DNA of 64,000 bases from an archaeon (GTDB lineage Archaea > Nanobdellota > Nanobdellia > Woesearchaeales > GW2011-AR9), in NCBI GenBank assembly GCA_018697095.1, contig JABHSG010000004.1, positions 62,001 through 126,000 on the forward strand, given 5' to 3'. Of this stretch, positions 9,671-18,139 are shown piece by piece; position 1 is the first letter of the stretch, and every line of letters starts with the position of its first letter. The notes under the pieces are model-generated. The model saw nothing but the letters and a program-made list of their open reading frames with translations. It was not told the origin of the DNA and did not search any database. Position numbers and translations under genes: made by a program.

Positions 9671-11716
9671 ATGCCTCTAGACAAAGGAACCTGCCTTCGA
9701 TTCTATAAGCGCGCTGATGTGCAAGAACTCTTATTAGAACACGCGCAAAATAAAGAGATTGGAACTAGGTTTGGTCTTAGTAAATTTGGTAAACGCCCAG
9801 ATACTCTTCAGTACCCAAGAGATATTTTAGAACTCGCTAAGCGTGGAATTACTAGCTTTCATTGTAGCGAAGAAGTTTGGTCTGACCCATTACTTCTCCA
9901 GTCAGGGATCAATAGGAAACAAATGAATGAAATCCGTACAGGGTGGGACTTAATTCTTGACATTGATTGTGCTTTTATTGAATACTCAAAACTTTGCGCA
10001 GACTTAGTGATCAAGTTTCTAAAATATATGGGCGTAAAAGAAATTTATTGCAAATTTTCAGGTAATAAGGGATTTCACATTGCTGTTGCTTTTGAAAGTT
10101 TTCCAGACACTCTTAATGAAAAGCCAATGCATCTGCTTTTTCCAGAAGCTGCTCGTAAAATTGCTCTTTACATAACTCATAATATTACTCCTCAGCTAAC
10201 AAAACAGATACTCCAATTAGAAGATAATAAAATAGAAACTATCCAAAAGAAAACTGAACTTCCATTAGATAAACTAATTTACTATGAAAAAAACGAGTTT
10301 GGTGACAAGGTCCCTAGACTCAATGTTGACTCTTTTCTCGAGATAGATACAATTCTTATCTCTTCACGTCACCTTTATCGAATGCCATACTCTTTGCACG
10401 AGAAATCAGGCCTGATCTCGCTTCCAATTCCTCCTGAGGATGTTCTGAAATTTCAAAAACCAATGGCGCACCCAGGTAAATTTTTCATGCCACTAGCTCC
10501 TTTTATTGAAAGAGAAAATCCAATCAAACAAGCTGAAATTATTAAACTCAAAAGCGCCACAAAACTTCTAACTGCTGCTTATGACTTCGAAGGCAAACAA
10601 ATAGAACATACTCACTATAATGAATTAAGTAAATCTGCTAGGATCAAAAAAAGTACTTCGTCAAATCCAAATTATCAACAAATCGAAATCACTTCTGCAA
10701 TCACGCAAGAATTTTTTCCTCCATGCATAAAAATAATCTTGAAAGGTATGCAAGATGGTAAAAAACGCGCAGTTTTCGCTATGATAAATTTTCTTGGAAA
10801 ACTTGGCTGGAACAAATTAGAGATAGATAAATTTCTAATGGATTGGAACCAAAAGAATCCAGAACCTCTTCGTGAAAACATCATTAAAGGTCAATTAGCA
10901 CACTTCAAAAAAGAAACTGTGATCTTGCCACCTAACTGCAATAATGAGGGGTATTATTCTGCTTTTCAAGTCTGCAAACCAGATGGCCTTTGCAAGAAAA
11001 TAAAAAACCCAGTTAACTATACTATGATTAAGTACAAGATCTTTCTCGAAGAAAAGAAAAAGCAAGAAGAAGAAGAAGCTAAGCAAGCAGCCAAAGAACA
11101 AAGAAAGAAGCTAAAGCAAGAAAGAGATCAAAGAAGAAAGCAAAGAGAAGAGAAAAAGAAACAAAAGCAGCAAGCAGAAGAGTTAGAAGAACAAGAGTTA
11201 CGGGCACCAAAGAAAAAAAAGGATCAAGGAACAAAAACTATGAATGCAACAGAAACAATAAACTTGCCTCCTGCCAAACATAAGAACTTGGGATTAGCAA
11301 TTATCTATAATGACCAAAATAAAATTTTACTCCAAGACAGATCCGATAGTATTAGTAAATTTGGAGAGAAGTGGGGTTGCTTTGGCGGTAAAATAGAGGA
11401 AGGTGAAACTCCAAAAGAAGCGACAATACGTGAACTTCAAGAAGAGTTAGAATTTGACATTTCAAACAAACCTTTCCAACTTTTAGGTCACTATGAAGAT
11501 AGCGCAGTTAGAACTTCTGGTTTAACTCAGTCAGTTTCAATTGATATGTTCTTAGTTCCAATAACTAGTGAGGAAACAAAAGGCCTTATACTTCATGAGG
11601 GGGCCGGTATGAAATGGTTCACGGTCCAAGAAGCACTTAAACTCAAAATGTGTCCTTGGGATATTAAAATCCTAAAAGACTTAGATAAATGCTGGTCAAA
11701 AGAGAAAACTTTATAA
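9671..11716 (+). CDS. Fused DNA primase (PriS catalytic + PriL-like Fe-S region) with C-terminal Nudix domain
   Basis: 681 residues. Residues about 1-290 are the archaeal/eukaryotic primase catalytic subunit: DLILDIDC (metal-binding D97, D99), SGNKGFHI (130-137) and SSRHLYRMPYSLHEKSG. Residues about 335-460 resemble the PriL C-terminal Fe-S domain, with four Cys in PPC, PNC, QVC and GLC before KKIKNPVNY. A charged Lys/Glu/Gln helix (about 460-520) links to a Nudix domain (about 540-670) with a complete box GKIEEGETPKEATIRELQEE. Fused PriS-PriL is known in Nanoarchaeum; the Nudix addition is unusual. An in-frame ATG at 11240 could give a separate Nudix protein. Confidence 0.85.
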   Translation: MPLDKGTCLRFYKRADVQELLLEHAQNKEIGTRFGLSKFGKRPDTLQYPRDILELAKRGITSFHCSEEVWSDPLLLQSGINRKQMNEIRTGWDLILDIDCAFIEYSKLCADLVIKFLKYMGVKEIYCKFSGNKGFHIAVAFESFPDTLNEKPMHLLFPEAARKIALYITHNITPQLTKQILQLEDNKIETIQKKTELPLDKLIYYEKNEFGDKVPRLNVDSFLEIDTILISSRHLYRMPYSLHEKSGLISLPIPPEDVLKFQKPMAHPGKFFMPLAPFIERENPIKQAEIIKLKSATKLLTAAYDFEGKQIEHTHYNELSKSARIKKSTSSNPNYQQIEITSAITQEFFPPCIKIILKGMQDGKKRAVFAMINFLGKLGWNKLEIDKFLMDWNQKNPEPLRENIIKGQLAHFKKETVILPPNCNNEGYYSAFQVCKPDGLCKKIKNPVNYTMIKYKIFLEEKKKQEEEEAKQAAKEQRKKLKQERDQRRKQREEKKKQKQQAEELEEQELRAPKKKKDQGTKTMNATETINLPPAKHKNLGLAIIYNDQNKILLQDRSDSISKFGEKWGCFGGKIEEGETPKEATIRELQEELEFDISNKPFQLLGHYEDSAVRTSGLTQSVSIDMFLVPITSEETKGLILHEGAGMKWFTVQEALKLKMCPWDIKILKDLDKCWSKEKTL

Positions 11717-11766
11717 ACAAACCAGAGTCATTCACAGCTATTGGTTGGAATCACTCGATTTTAACC

Positions 11767-11797
11767 ATACGTAAAATGTCAATTGACATTTTCGTAT
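11767..11797. promoter_or_regulatory. Long perfect palindrome upstream of the ribosomal operon
   Basis: AAAATGTCAATTGACATTTT (11773-11792) is a perfect 20-nt palindrome, extended by ATACG/CGTAT arms with a single unpaired T. It lies about 50 nt after the primase-Nudix stop and 120 nt before rps13. Candidate terminator or regulator site. Confidence 0.5.
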
Positions 11798-11800
11798 CCT

Positions 11801-11820
11801 AAAAATCCAATTGGATTTTT
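11801..11820. terminator. Second perfect palindrome with A/T-run ends
   Basis: AAAAATCCAATTGGATTTTT is a perfect 20-nt palindrome only a few bases after the first one. Its T-run end on either strand is like an intrinsic terminator, so the pair may insulate the primase gene from the ribosomal operon. Confidence 0.5.
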
Positions 11821-11918
11821 ATGATGTCCGAGTTCACGCGTACAGGGCAGAAAATTAGCATCCCCATGCAAATTTCTTCTAAGCGCGTAAATTCATCATA
11901 ATTAACAAACTATATACA

Positions 11919-12389
11919 ATGGCAGAAGCACAAAAATCAGCAGCACCAGCATTAAAACACATCGTTCGTATTGCAAACGTGGATATTCCAGGTGGCAAGG
12001 ACGTAGTAATTGCCCTAACTAAAATCAAAGGTATTGGTGTTAACTTGGCTCATGCACTTTGTAATGTTGCAAAAGTTCCAATTTCAATTAAAGCTGGAGC
12101 ACTTAGCGATAAACAAATTACTTCTTTAGATTCCACTGTTAAAGACGCAAAATCAAGCGTACCTGCATGGATGCTTAATCACAGAAAAGATTACGATACT
12201 GGTTCTGACAAACACCATCTTATTGGAACACTCTCTTTCACAGTTGATAATGATATCAAACGTATGCGAAAAATCAAGTGTTACAAGGGAGTTCGTCATT
12301 CAAAAAGACTTCCAGTACGTGGGCAAAGAACTAAATCAAACTTTAGACGTAACAAGGGAAAAGTTGCTGGTCTTAAAAAAAATAAATAA
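11919..12389 (+). CDS. rps13: Small ribosomal subunit protein uS13
   Basis: 156 residues, archaeal length. uS13 sits in the head of the 30S subunit and contacts the P-site tRNA and the 50S bridge. Visible hallmarks are the helix-hairpin-helix-like LTKIKGIGVNLAHALC and the basic C-terminal GVRHSKRLPVRGQRTKSN. It is the first gene of the rps13-rps4-rps11-rpoD-rpl18e-rpl13-rps9-rpoN run, the conserved archaeal alpha-operon order. A TATA-like ACTATATAC lies only about 10 nt before the ATG; the real promoter may be further upstream. Confidence 0.95.
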   Translation: MAEAQKSAAPALKHIVRIANVDIPGGKDVVIALTKIKGIGVNLAHALCNVAKVPISIKAGALSDKQITSLDSTVKDAKSSVPAWMLNHRKDYDTGSDKHHLIGTLSFTVDNDIKRMRKIKCYKGVRHSKRLPVRGQRTKSNFRRNKGKVAGLKKNK

Positions 12390-12409
12390 ACTGATAATTA
12401 ATAGATAAA

Positions 12410-13156
12410 ATGGGAGATCCAAGAAAAGCACGAAAACAGTACGAAACTCCAGCTCATCCATGGAATTTAGCAGCAATTGAGGCTGAAAAAATCATTAAGC
12501 GAGAGTATGGTCTTCTTCGTAAAAAAGAAATTTACAAGATGAGTTCTTTTCTAAAAAAATACAGAGCTATTGCAAAGCGCCTTTCAGTTGACGATAGTGC
12601 CCAGGCATTAAAAGAAGCAAAAGATGTTTTAAGAAAATTAAATGAACTTGGTCTTGTAAGTTCTAATGCTCACATTTCAGATATTTTATCCTTAGAATTA
12701 AAAGATGTTTTAGCAAGAAGATTACAAAGTGTAGTCTGCCGAAAAAACCTTGCAAGGTCTATGAAACAAGCTAGGCAGTTCATCACTCACCGTCACATCT
12801 TAGTTGGTGACAAAGAGATTACCTCTCCTTCATTTTTATTGACAACTGTACAAGAATCAGTTGTAACTTTTAAAGCAAAATCTGCTTTGGCAAATGAATC
12901 TCACCCAGAACGTGCAGATCCAAATGCTCAAATCAAAGAAGAAGCTGCTAAGTTAAAAGAAGAAATGGCTAAAGCAAAACACGCTCCTAAAAAAGAAGAA
13001 GCTGCTGCACCTGCAAAAGCTAAAGCTGAAGTAGCTAAGCCTGAAGAAAAAAAATCAGAATCAAAAGAAGAAGCTAAAGCTGAAGAAGTAAAAGAAGAAA
13101 CAAAAGCAGAAGAGAAATCTGCTGAAAAAGAAACTCCTGCTGAGGTGAAAGCATAA
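12410..13156 (+). CDS. rps4: Small ribosomal subunit protein uS4 with acidic/basic C-terminal extension
   Basis: 248 residues. uS4 is a primary 16S rRNA binder in 30S assembly. The N-terminus [17 protein letters not shown] and the S4 domain ([19 protein letters not shown], about 120-138) are diagnostic. The core ends near residue 170; a further ~75 residues form a Lys/Glu/Ala-rich low-complexity tail, an added segment not needed for the ribosomal fold. The stop overlaps the next start by one base (TAATG at 13154), so translation with rps11 is probably coupled. Confidence 0.95.
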   Translation: MGDPRKARKQYETPAHPWNLAAIEAEKIIKREYGLLRKKEIYKMSSFLKKYRAIAKRLSVDDSAQALKEAKDVLRKLNELGLVSSNAHISDILSLELKDVLARRLQSVVCRKNLARSMKQARQFITHRHILVGDKEITSPSFLLTTVQESVVTFKAKSALANESHPERADPNAQIKEEAAKLKEEMAKAKHAPKKEEAAAPAKAKAEVAKPEEKKSESKEEAKAEEVKEETKAEEKSAEKETPAEVKA

Positions 13157-13695
13157 TGGCAGAAGAAAAAACTACAACTCCAGCAGCAACAACTACTGCT
13201 AAGCCAGCAGTAGCAAAACCAGCTTCTTCAAGGCCTGCTTCTTCAAGACCTCCTCATAGGTCATCTTCAAGACCACCTTATAGATCAAGCCATGGCGCAC
13301 CAAGAAGAAAAATGCGTTGGGCTGTAGCTCACATTAAATCAACTTACAATAATACTTTAGTTACTGTAACTGACATCACTGGAACCGAAACCATTGCAAG
13401 AGTAACTGGTGGAATGATGGTAAAGGCTGATCGTTTAGAAAGTAGTCCTGGTGCTGCAATGGGAATTGCAAAACGTATTGCAGAGATTTGCCGAGAAAGA
13501 GGCATTGCAGCTTTGTATATTCGTGTAAAAGCAAAAGGAGGCCACAGTGGTCCAAAAAATACTGGTCCTGGTGCTCAAGCTTGTATTAGAGCTTTATCAC
13601 GTTCCGGAATTCGTATTGGTAAAATTGAAGATGTGACTCCTGAGCCCCACAATGGTTGTCGTGCAAAAGGCGGTAAAAGAGGACGTAGAGTATAA
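13156..13695 (+). CDS. rps11: Small ribosomal subunit protein uS11
   Basis: 179 residues. uS11 lies on the 30S platform near the mRNA exit. The core starts near residue 50 ([21 protein letters not shown]) and ends with the invariant [20 protein letters not shown]. The first ~50 residues are a Pro/Ser/Arg-rich extension (repeated SSRPPHRSS-like units), probably disordered and RNA-binding. Its ATG shares a base with the rps4 stop. Confidence 0.95.
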   Translation: MAEEKTTTPAATTTAKPAVAKPASSRPASSRPPHRSSSRPPYRSSHGAPRRKMRWAVAHIKSTYNNTLVTVTDITGTETIARVTGGMMVKADRLESSPGAAMGIAKRIAEICRERGIAALYIRVKAKGGHSGPKNTGPGAQACIRALSRSGIRIGKIEDVTPEPHNGCRAKGGKRGRRV

Positions 13696-13722
13696 TTATC
13701 ATTATTATTCAAAACATACAAA

Positions 13723-14499
13723 ATGAAACTAACAAAAACAAGTGTAAGTAAAGATGGATTAAAAATGCAGTGTGAACTGCAGGGTTCTGAAGACTCATTT
13801 GTAAACACAATTCGTCGTATGATCCTTGAAGAAGTTCCAACTTTAGCAGTAGAAGATGTTGAAATTAGAGAAAACTCTTCCGCACTTTTTGATGAGATGC
13901 TAGCACTTCGTCTTGGTTTAATCCCAATTAAAACTGACCTTTCAAGTTACGGGTTACCTGAATCAGAATCAGACTTAACTGAACGTTCAGCTAAATGTAC
14001 TTTGCAAATTGAATTAAAAGCTTCCAAAAAAGGAACTGTTTATGCAAAAGACGCAAAAAGTAAGGATCCAAACTGTACTTTTGTTCATGCTGATATGCCT
14101 GTTGACAAATTAATTGAGAAACAAAAACTTGATTGCACTTTATGGGCAGTAATGGGTCAAGGAAAAGAGCACATTAAATGGGCACCTGGTCACTTATGGT
14201 ACGCTCAAAATTCAAAATTAACAGTTAAAAATGATGTAAAACTTTTAGAAGAATTCAAAGATAGTTTTCCAACTGCAATTTTTGACAAATCAGGAAAGAT
14301 TAGTGAAAAACTAATTCTTGAAAATGATCTTGTAGATGCAGTGGATAGAATTTGCGATGACCTTGTAAAAGTTCAGTACCAAGAAGGATCCTACACTCTT
14401 AAATTAGAATCATGGGGCCAACTTGATTGCAAAGAAATCTTCGTAACTGCAGCTCAAATGCTTGGTGAAAAAGCAAAACAAATGGCAGCACTACTATAA
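13723..14499 (+). CDS. rpoD: DNA-directed RNA polymerase subunit D
   Basis: 258 residues. This is the archaeal Rpb3/alpha homologue, not the bacterial sigma factor of the same symbol. The motif NTIRRMILEEVPTLAVEDVEI (about 28-48) is the conserved dimerisation region that pairs with RpoL. The Cys residues present are scattered and do not form the 4Fe-4S ferredoxin-like cluster found in some archaeal D subunits. Operon position between rps11 and rpl18e is typical of Archaea. Confidence 0.95.
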   Translation: MKLTKTSVSKDGLKMQCELQGSEDSFVNTIRRMILEEVPTLAVEDVEIRENSSALFDEMLALRLGLIPIKTDLSSYGLPESESDLTERSAKCTLQIELKASKKGTVYAKDAKSKDPNCTFVHADMPVDKLIEKQKLDCTLWAVMGQGKEHIKWAPGHLWYAQNSKLTVKNDVKLLEEFKDSFPTAIFDKSGKISEKLILENDLVDAVDRICDDLVKVQYQEGSYTLKLESWGQLDCKEIFVTAAQMLGEKAKQMAALL

Positions 14500-14528
14500 A
14501 TAAAATATAATAATCAACGTGAATACAA

Positions 14529-14885
14529 ATGGTAAAAAGAACAGGACCAACAAACACCAGCCTTCAAAAGCTAATTAGTCAACTTAGAACTAAGGCTAAC
14601 GAAGTTGCGCTATGGAAACGTATCGCAAGTGACCTTGAAAAACCTAGTCGTCAGCGTCGATCAGTTAATCTTTACAAAATTAACAATGTAGCAAAAGATG
14701 GTGAAACAATTATTGTTCCAGGAAAAGTCCTAAGTATTGGTGACATTGACAAAAAAATTACTATTGCAGCATTTTCATATTCCTCTTTAGCAAAACAAAA
14801 AATTTCAAAAAACGGTTCTGCTTTAACAATTAAGGAACTTTTTGAGAAAAACCCTCAAGGAAAAGGGATTAGAATCATTGGATAG
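14529..14885 (+). CDS. rpl18e: Large ribosomal subunit protein eL18
   Basis: 118 residues, the usual size. eL18 is found only in archaea and eukaryotes. RTGPTNTSLQKLISQLRTKA at the N-terminus and the segment VPGKVLSIGDIDKKITIAAF are family signatures. It follows rpoD by 29 nt, in the expected archaeal order. Confidence 0.93.
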   Translation: MVKRTGPTNTSLQKLISQLRTKANEVALWKRIASDLEKPSRQRRSVNLYKINNVAKDGETIIVPGKVLSIGDIDKKITIAAFSYSSLAKQKISKNGSALTIKELFEKNPQGKGIRIIG

Positions 14886-14922
14886 ATAAACTCCACATAT
14901 AATAACAATTCAGGAAAACAAA

Positions 14923-15348
14923 ATGAAAGTATACAACGCAAAAGGAATGCTTATTGGACGTATGGCAAGTAGAATTGCAAAAGACGCTCTTTTAGGTGAA
15001 GAAGTTCGTGTTATCAATTGCGATTTAGCAGTTGTTAGTGGAAAAAAGCGTGTTATTCAAAAAGAAAAAACTCAAAGACAAGATCGTCGAGGATACCCTG
15101 GACTTGCTAACAAGCGTCCAAGAATGCCAGACCGTTATGTTCGAAGAGCTATTCGTGGTATGCTCCCTTGGACAACTCCTCGTGGTAAAGCAGCTTTTGC
15201 AAGAATCATGTGTTATGTTGGGGAACCTTCCGATATCGACTCAAGTTCAGCAATTATACTTAAAGACGCAGACAAATCAAAACTTCCTCAAGGGAAATAT
15301 TTAACCGTAGCACAAATAATTAAACACCTTGGCGGTAGAGAATACTAA
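14923..15348 (+). CDS. rpl13: Large ribosomal subunit protein uL13
   Basis: 141 residues, normal archaeal length. The start AKGMLIGRMASRIAKDALLG and the internal RAIRGMLPWTTPRGKAAFAR are diagnostic for uL13, a 23S rRNA-binding protein of early 50S assembly. It lies 37 nt after rpl18e and 20 nt before rps9. Confidence 0.95.
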   Translation: MKVYNAKGMLIGRMASRIAKDALLGEEVRVINCDLAVVSGKKRVIQKEKTQRQDRRGYPGLANKRPRMPDRYVRRAIRGMLPWTTPRGKAAFARIMCYVGEPSDIDSSSAIILKDADKSKLPQGKYLTVAQIIKHLGGREY

Positions 15349-15368
15349 TTAACAAATAAATATACAAG

Positions 15369-15815
15369 ATGGCAGCAGCAACAAAAAGAAAAACTTCCAA
15401 GAAAAAGGGAAAAGCAGCAAAGACGAACGTAATCCATACTCAAGGAAAACGTAAAACCGCAGTAGCTCGTGCAACTCTTAAAGAAGGGAAAGGTACAATT
15501 ACAATTAATGGTCAGCTTTTGGCAAACTATTCAAACAGTATGTCTAGACTTAAAATTCAAGAACCTTTAGTTCTAGCTGGAGCTATCTCTCAAAAAGTAA
15601 ATATCAAAGTTAATGTTCTTGGCGGTGGCCAAAATGGTCAAGCAGACGCAATTCGTCTTGCAATCGCTAGAGCCTTAGTTCAAAAAGATGAAAATCTAAA
15701 AAAGACTTTTGCAGCTTACGACAGGCTACTACTTGTAGCAGATGTTCGTCAAAAAGAAGTTTGTAAACCAAACGACTCCAAAGCTCGTGCAAAACGTCAA
15801 AAGTCATACAGATAG
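15369..15815 (+). CDS. rps9: Small ribosomal subunit protein uS9
   Basis: 148 residues. The core begins at HTQGKRKTAVARATLKEGKG and ends with the typical KARAKRQKSYR tail, whose last Arg reaches the P-site tRNA in known ribosomes. A ~20-residue Lys-rich N-terminal extension precedes the core. The pairing rpl13-rps9 is conserved across all domains. Confidence 0.95.
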   Translation: MAAATKRKTSKKKGKAAKTNVIHTQGKRKTAVARATLKEGKGTITINGQLLANYSNSMSRLKIQEPLVLAGAISQKVNIKVNVLGGGQNGQADAIRLAIARALVQKDENLKKTFAAYDRLLLVADVRQKEVCKPNDSKARAKRQKSYR

Positions 15816-15826
15816 GTACATAAAAA

Positions 15827-16024
15827 ATGATTATACCAATAAGATGCTTTAGTTGTGGAAAACCAGTAGGTCACCTCTGGGAGAAATACAATGAAGGGAT
15901 CGCGCAAGATAAAGATGCTAAATCTGTTATGGACGATCTTGGTTTAGAAAGATATTGTTGCCGAGCTATTTTAATGGGTCAAGTAGACTTAATTGATACT
16001 GCAGCAGCTTTCAAAAAAGCGTAA
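15827..16024 (+). CDS. rpoN: DNA-directed RNA polymerase subunit N
   Basis: 65 residues, matching archaeal RpoN (Rpb10 homologue). It shows the zinc-binding pattern CFSCGKPVG near the N-terminus and ERYCCRAILMGQVDLID later. The subunit anchors the D/L heterodimer platform. It starts 12 nt after rps9 and closes the operon. Confidence 0.95.
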   Translation: MIIPIRCFSCGKPVGHLWEKYNEGIAQDKDAKSVMDDLGLERYCCRAILMGQVDLIDTAAAFKKA

Positions 16025-16043
16025 TTAAACATTTATTCTTTAT

Positions 16044-16772
16044 CTAAGATACACCATATCTTCTATTTTGACCTCTACGTTGATGTAAAACTCTTTCAAA
16101 AAGTAATGCATCTCCAAGATACTTTGAGGCATCACAACTTATAGCTATTAGTGTTGGGCCAATTTCTTCAATTTCACGTTCATTCGTTCTTTCAAGTTCT
16201 ATAAGGGCCCCAACTGCTTCTTCAAAAGAATATTTTGCTTTTGCAATCATACCTTTTTCCATAAGTGCATAGCCAATTGCCATGTATCGCTCTGGTGCTG
16301 TAGGCCTTGTAGTTTCATCAAGTTGACAAATTTTAGTACTTTCAATAAGCAAACGGATTGGGTCAATAGCACGTATGTATGCAGGTACTTTACAATCATT
16401 TCTTAAATCAGGTCTCAAGATAAAACTAGTGCCGAGAAGATAACAAACTTCTCCAAAAGTAGTTCTGTCTTGTTTTCTTTCAATAACTTCTCCTAAAGCG
16501 CAAGCTGCGCTAACATAACCTTTTGATAAATCAGTAATCTCTGAGTCGCAAAGTGAAATGTATGCTTTTGCAATGTGTAGTTCAACAGATAGTTCATTCC
16601 CTTCAATTAGATCAGTTAAAATTTGACTAGCAAAAAAATAATCCTCCTCCAAAAGAGTCATTTGGAAATCTCCCCACTTGATTGTACACTCTTCAGACCT
16701 TAATTTTGGTTGTGAAGAAAATAAAAAAGTTTTAGTTGGATAAAGTAATATCTCTTCAATGCTAACAGTCAT
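16044..16772 (-). CDS. Uncharacterised helical (possibly TPR-like) protein
   Basis: 242 residues, not recognised. The sequence is mostly alpha-helical; segments such as APERYMAIGYALMEKGMIAKAKYSFEEAVGAL resemble a TPR unit (alternating small and aromatic positions), suggesting a protein-binding scaffold. No signal peptide or membrane segment. It is convergent with rpoN, with only 19 bases between the stops. A TTTTATAAAA box lies about 25 nt upstream of its start on the minus strand. Confidence 0.65.
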   Translation of the reverse strand: MTVSIEEILLYPTKTFLFSSQPKLRSEECTIKWGDFQMTLLEEDYFFASQILTDLIEGNELSVELHIAKAYISLCDSEITDLSKGYVSAACALGEVIERKQDRTTFGEVCYLLGTSFILRPDLRNDCKVPAYIRAIDPIRLLIESTKICQLDETTRPTAPERYMAIGYALMEKGMIAKAKYSFEEAVGALIELERTNEREIEEIGPTLIAISCDASKYLGDALLFERVLHQRRGQNRRYGVS

Positions 16773-16928
16773 AATCCTTCAAATTTAAACTGCTTTTATA
16801 AAATGTTACTACCTTATCAAGAAGAATATGAACCCCGAGCATAACTCCCAAGATCATGGTCATCAATTGGGCTAACTCACCCAGGGCAGTATCAAAAAAC
16901 CCTCATCACATAAAAAACCTACCAATAA

Positions 16929-18089
16929 TTAAGCAATCATTACTTTATCATGTACTCGTACTCGGTCACTTACAACAATGGTCACTTCTTCTCCAGCACT
17001 CGCTTTTTGAATCTCTTTGCCATCATAGTCTCGCATGGATCCAATAACTAAAGAAACACCATTAGTTGTAACACCATTTACTATGATACTGTCCCCAACA
17101 GACAATCCAGAATCACCAAGCTTAACTAGCATCACATTTGCTTTAGAATAATAATTACTAACTTCTCCAATAACCTTTGATTCACTAATAACTTTCTTAT
17201 TTTTCAAAGGATAATCGCTTTCCCTTCGACGTGAAGCTACTTTACATTCAGAACTACAACTATGGTTGAACTGACTAGAACATTTAGAACAACACAAAAA
17301 TAATCTGTCACAATCTAAATTATAACAGTTAATCATTCCATTAGTTAGGGTATCACAATGCAAACATCCTGAAACAGCTTTTCCTACGTCTGAAACTTTT
17401 CTATCATCAAAAACAAATAACCCGCCCTCCCATTTACTATCAGGGAACTGATTTACATAATTAATAATTCCACCTTTAATATGGCGAACTTTAGAGAACC
17501 CTTGTTCTTTCAAATAAGCACTTGCTTTTTCACAACGAATCCCACCAGTGCAATAAAGTACAATGTCTTTATCCTTTGAACTAGCTAATTGCTTTGTTAC
17601 TTGAGCTGGAAATTCGCTAAAAACACGTGTAGGAACTTTTGTCGCATTTTTGAAATGCCCAACATCGTATTCATAGGTATTTCGTACATCTATAATTATG
17701 AAATCTTTATTTTCTTTATACCAAGACTCAAGTTCAGACGGTTCAATATAATCTGCCTTGTTTGCTAAATCAACAGATTCACCAAAAGCGCAAATCTCAT
17801 TTCTTACTCGCACCACTAATTTGTGATAGCTATGTCCAGATTCAAAATCTTGCTCGCGATAAGTTAAACCAGAAAAAAGCCCAGCAAATAAAGCACCACT
17901 CTCCAAAAAATCCTTAAACAAATTAATGTTTTCTAAAGTCCCACTACACGCTGCATTAATTCCTTCTTCTCCAATCAGAATCCGACCAAATATGTCATGT
18001 GATTTGCAAAAAGATCTAATTGCATCTCTAAATCCAGATGGATCAGAAATCTCCACATATCTATAAAATGAAATTACTTTGTAAACCAT
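16929..18089 (-). CDS. trhO: TrhO-type rhodanese (tRNA U34 hydroxylase family) with EF-Tu-like C-terminal barrel
   Basis: 386 residues. The N-terminal domain (FYRYVEISDPSGF, GRILIGEEGINAACSG) and the central rhodanese domain with DVRNTYEYDVGHF and the catalytic loop CTGGIRCEKAS (Cys about 180) match TrhO/YceA, which in bacteria hydroxylates U34 of tRNA. A Cys-rich region with about ten Cys (about 240-290) follows. The last ~85 residues (IGEVSNYYSKANVMLVKL ... GDSIIVNG) resemble the C-terminal barrel of U32-peptidase-type proteins such as TrhP, not normally part of TrhO. It shares a promoter with the divergent gene at 18140. Confidence 0.8.
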   Translation of the reverse strand: MVYKVISFYRYVEISDPSGFRDAIRSFCKSHDIFGRILIGEEGINAACSGTLENINLFKDFLESGALFAGLFSGLTYREQDFESGHSYHKLVVRVRNEICAFGESVDLANKADYIEPSELESWYKENKDFIIIDVRNTYEYDVGHFKNATKVPTRVFSEFPAQVTKQLASSKDKDIVLYCTGGIRCEKASAYLKEQGFSKVRHIKGGIINYVNQFPDSKWEGGLFVFDDRKVSDVGKAVSGCLHCDTLTNGMINCYNLDCDRLFLCCSKCSSQFNHSCSSECKVASRRRESDYPLKNKKVISESKVIGEVSNYYSKANVMLVKLGDSGLSVGDSIIVNGVTTNGVSLVIGSMRDYDGKEIQKASAGEEVTIVVSDRVRVHDKVMIA

Positions 18090-18110
18090 AAATATTCCAA
18101 AACAGAGCCC

Positions 18111-18118
18111 TTTATAAA
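18111..18118. promoter_or_regulatory. Symmetrical TATA box serving two divergent genes
   Basis: TTTATAAA is its own reverse complement and sits exactly midway between the minus-strand ATG at 18089 and the plus-strand ATG at 18140, with 21 bases on each side. That spacing fits leaderless transcripts in both directions from one TBP site. Confidence 0.6.
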
Positions 18119-18139
18119 ATACATCTTGAATAAAATCAC

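Noticed and set aside
11821-11918. Possible C/D box small RNA upstream of rps13
   Set aside because: ATGATGT resembles a C box but no paired D box or C'/D' motifs were found at the right spacing.
16879-16890. CCAGGGCA near 16.88 kb as another tRNA-Glu repeat
   Set aside because: Only eight bases match, the flank does not, and it lies far from the tRNA; chance is likely.
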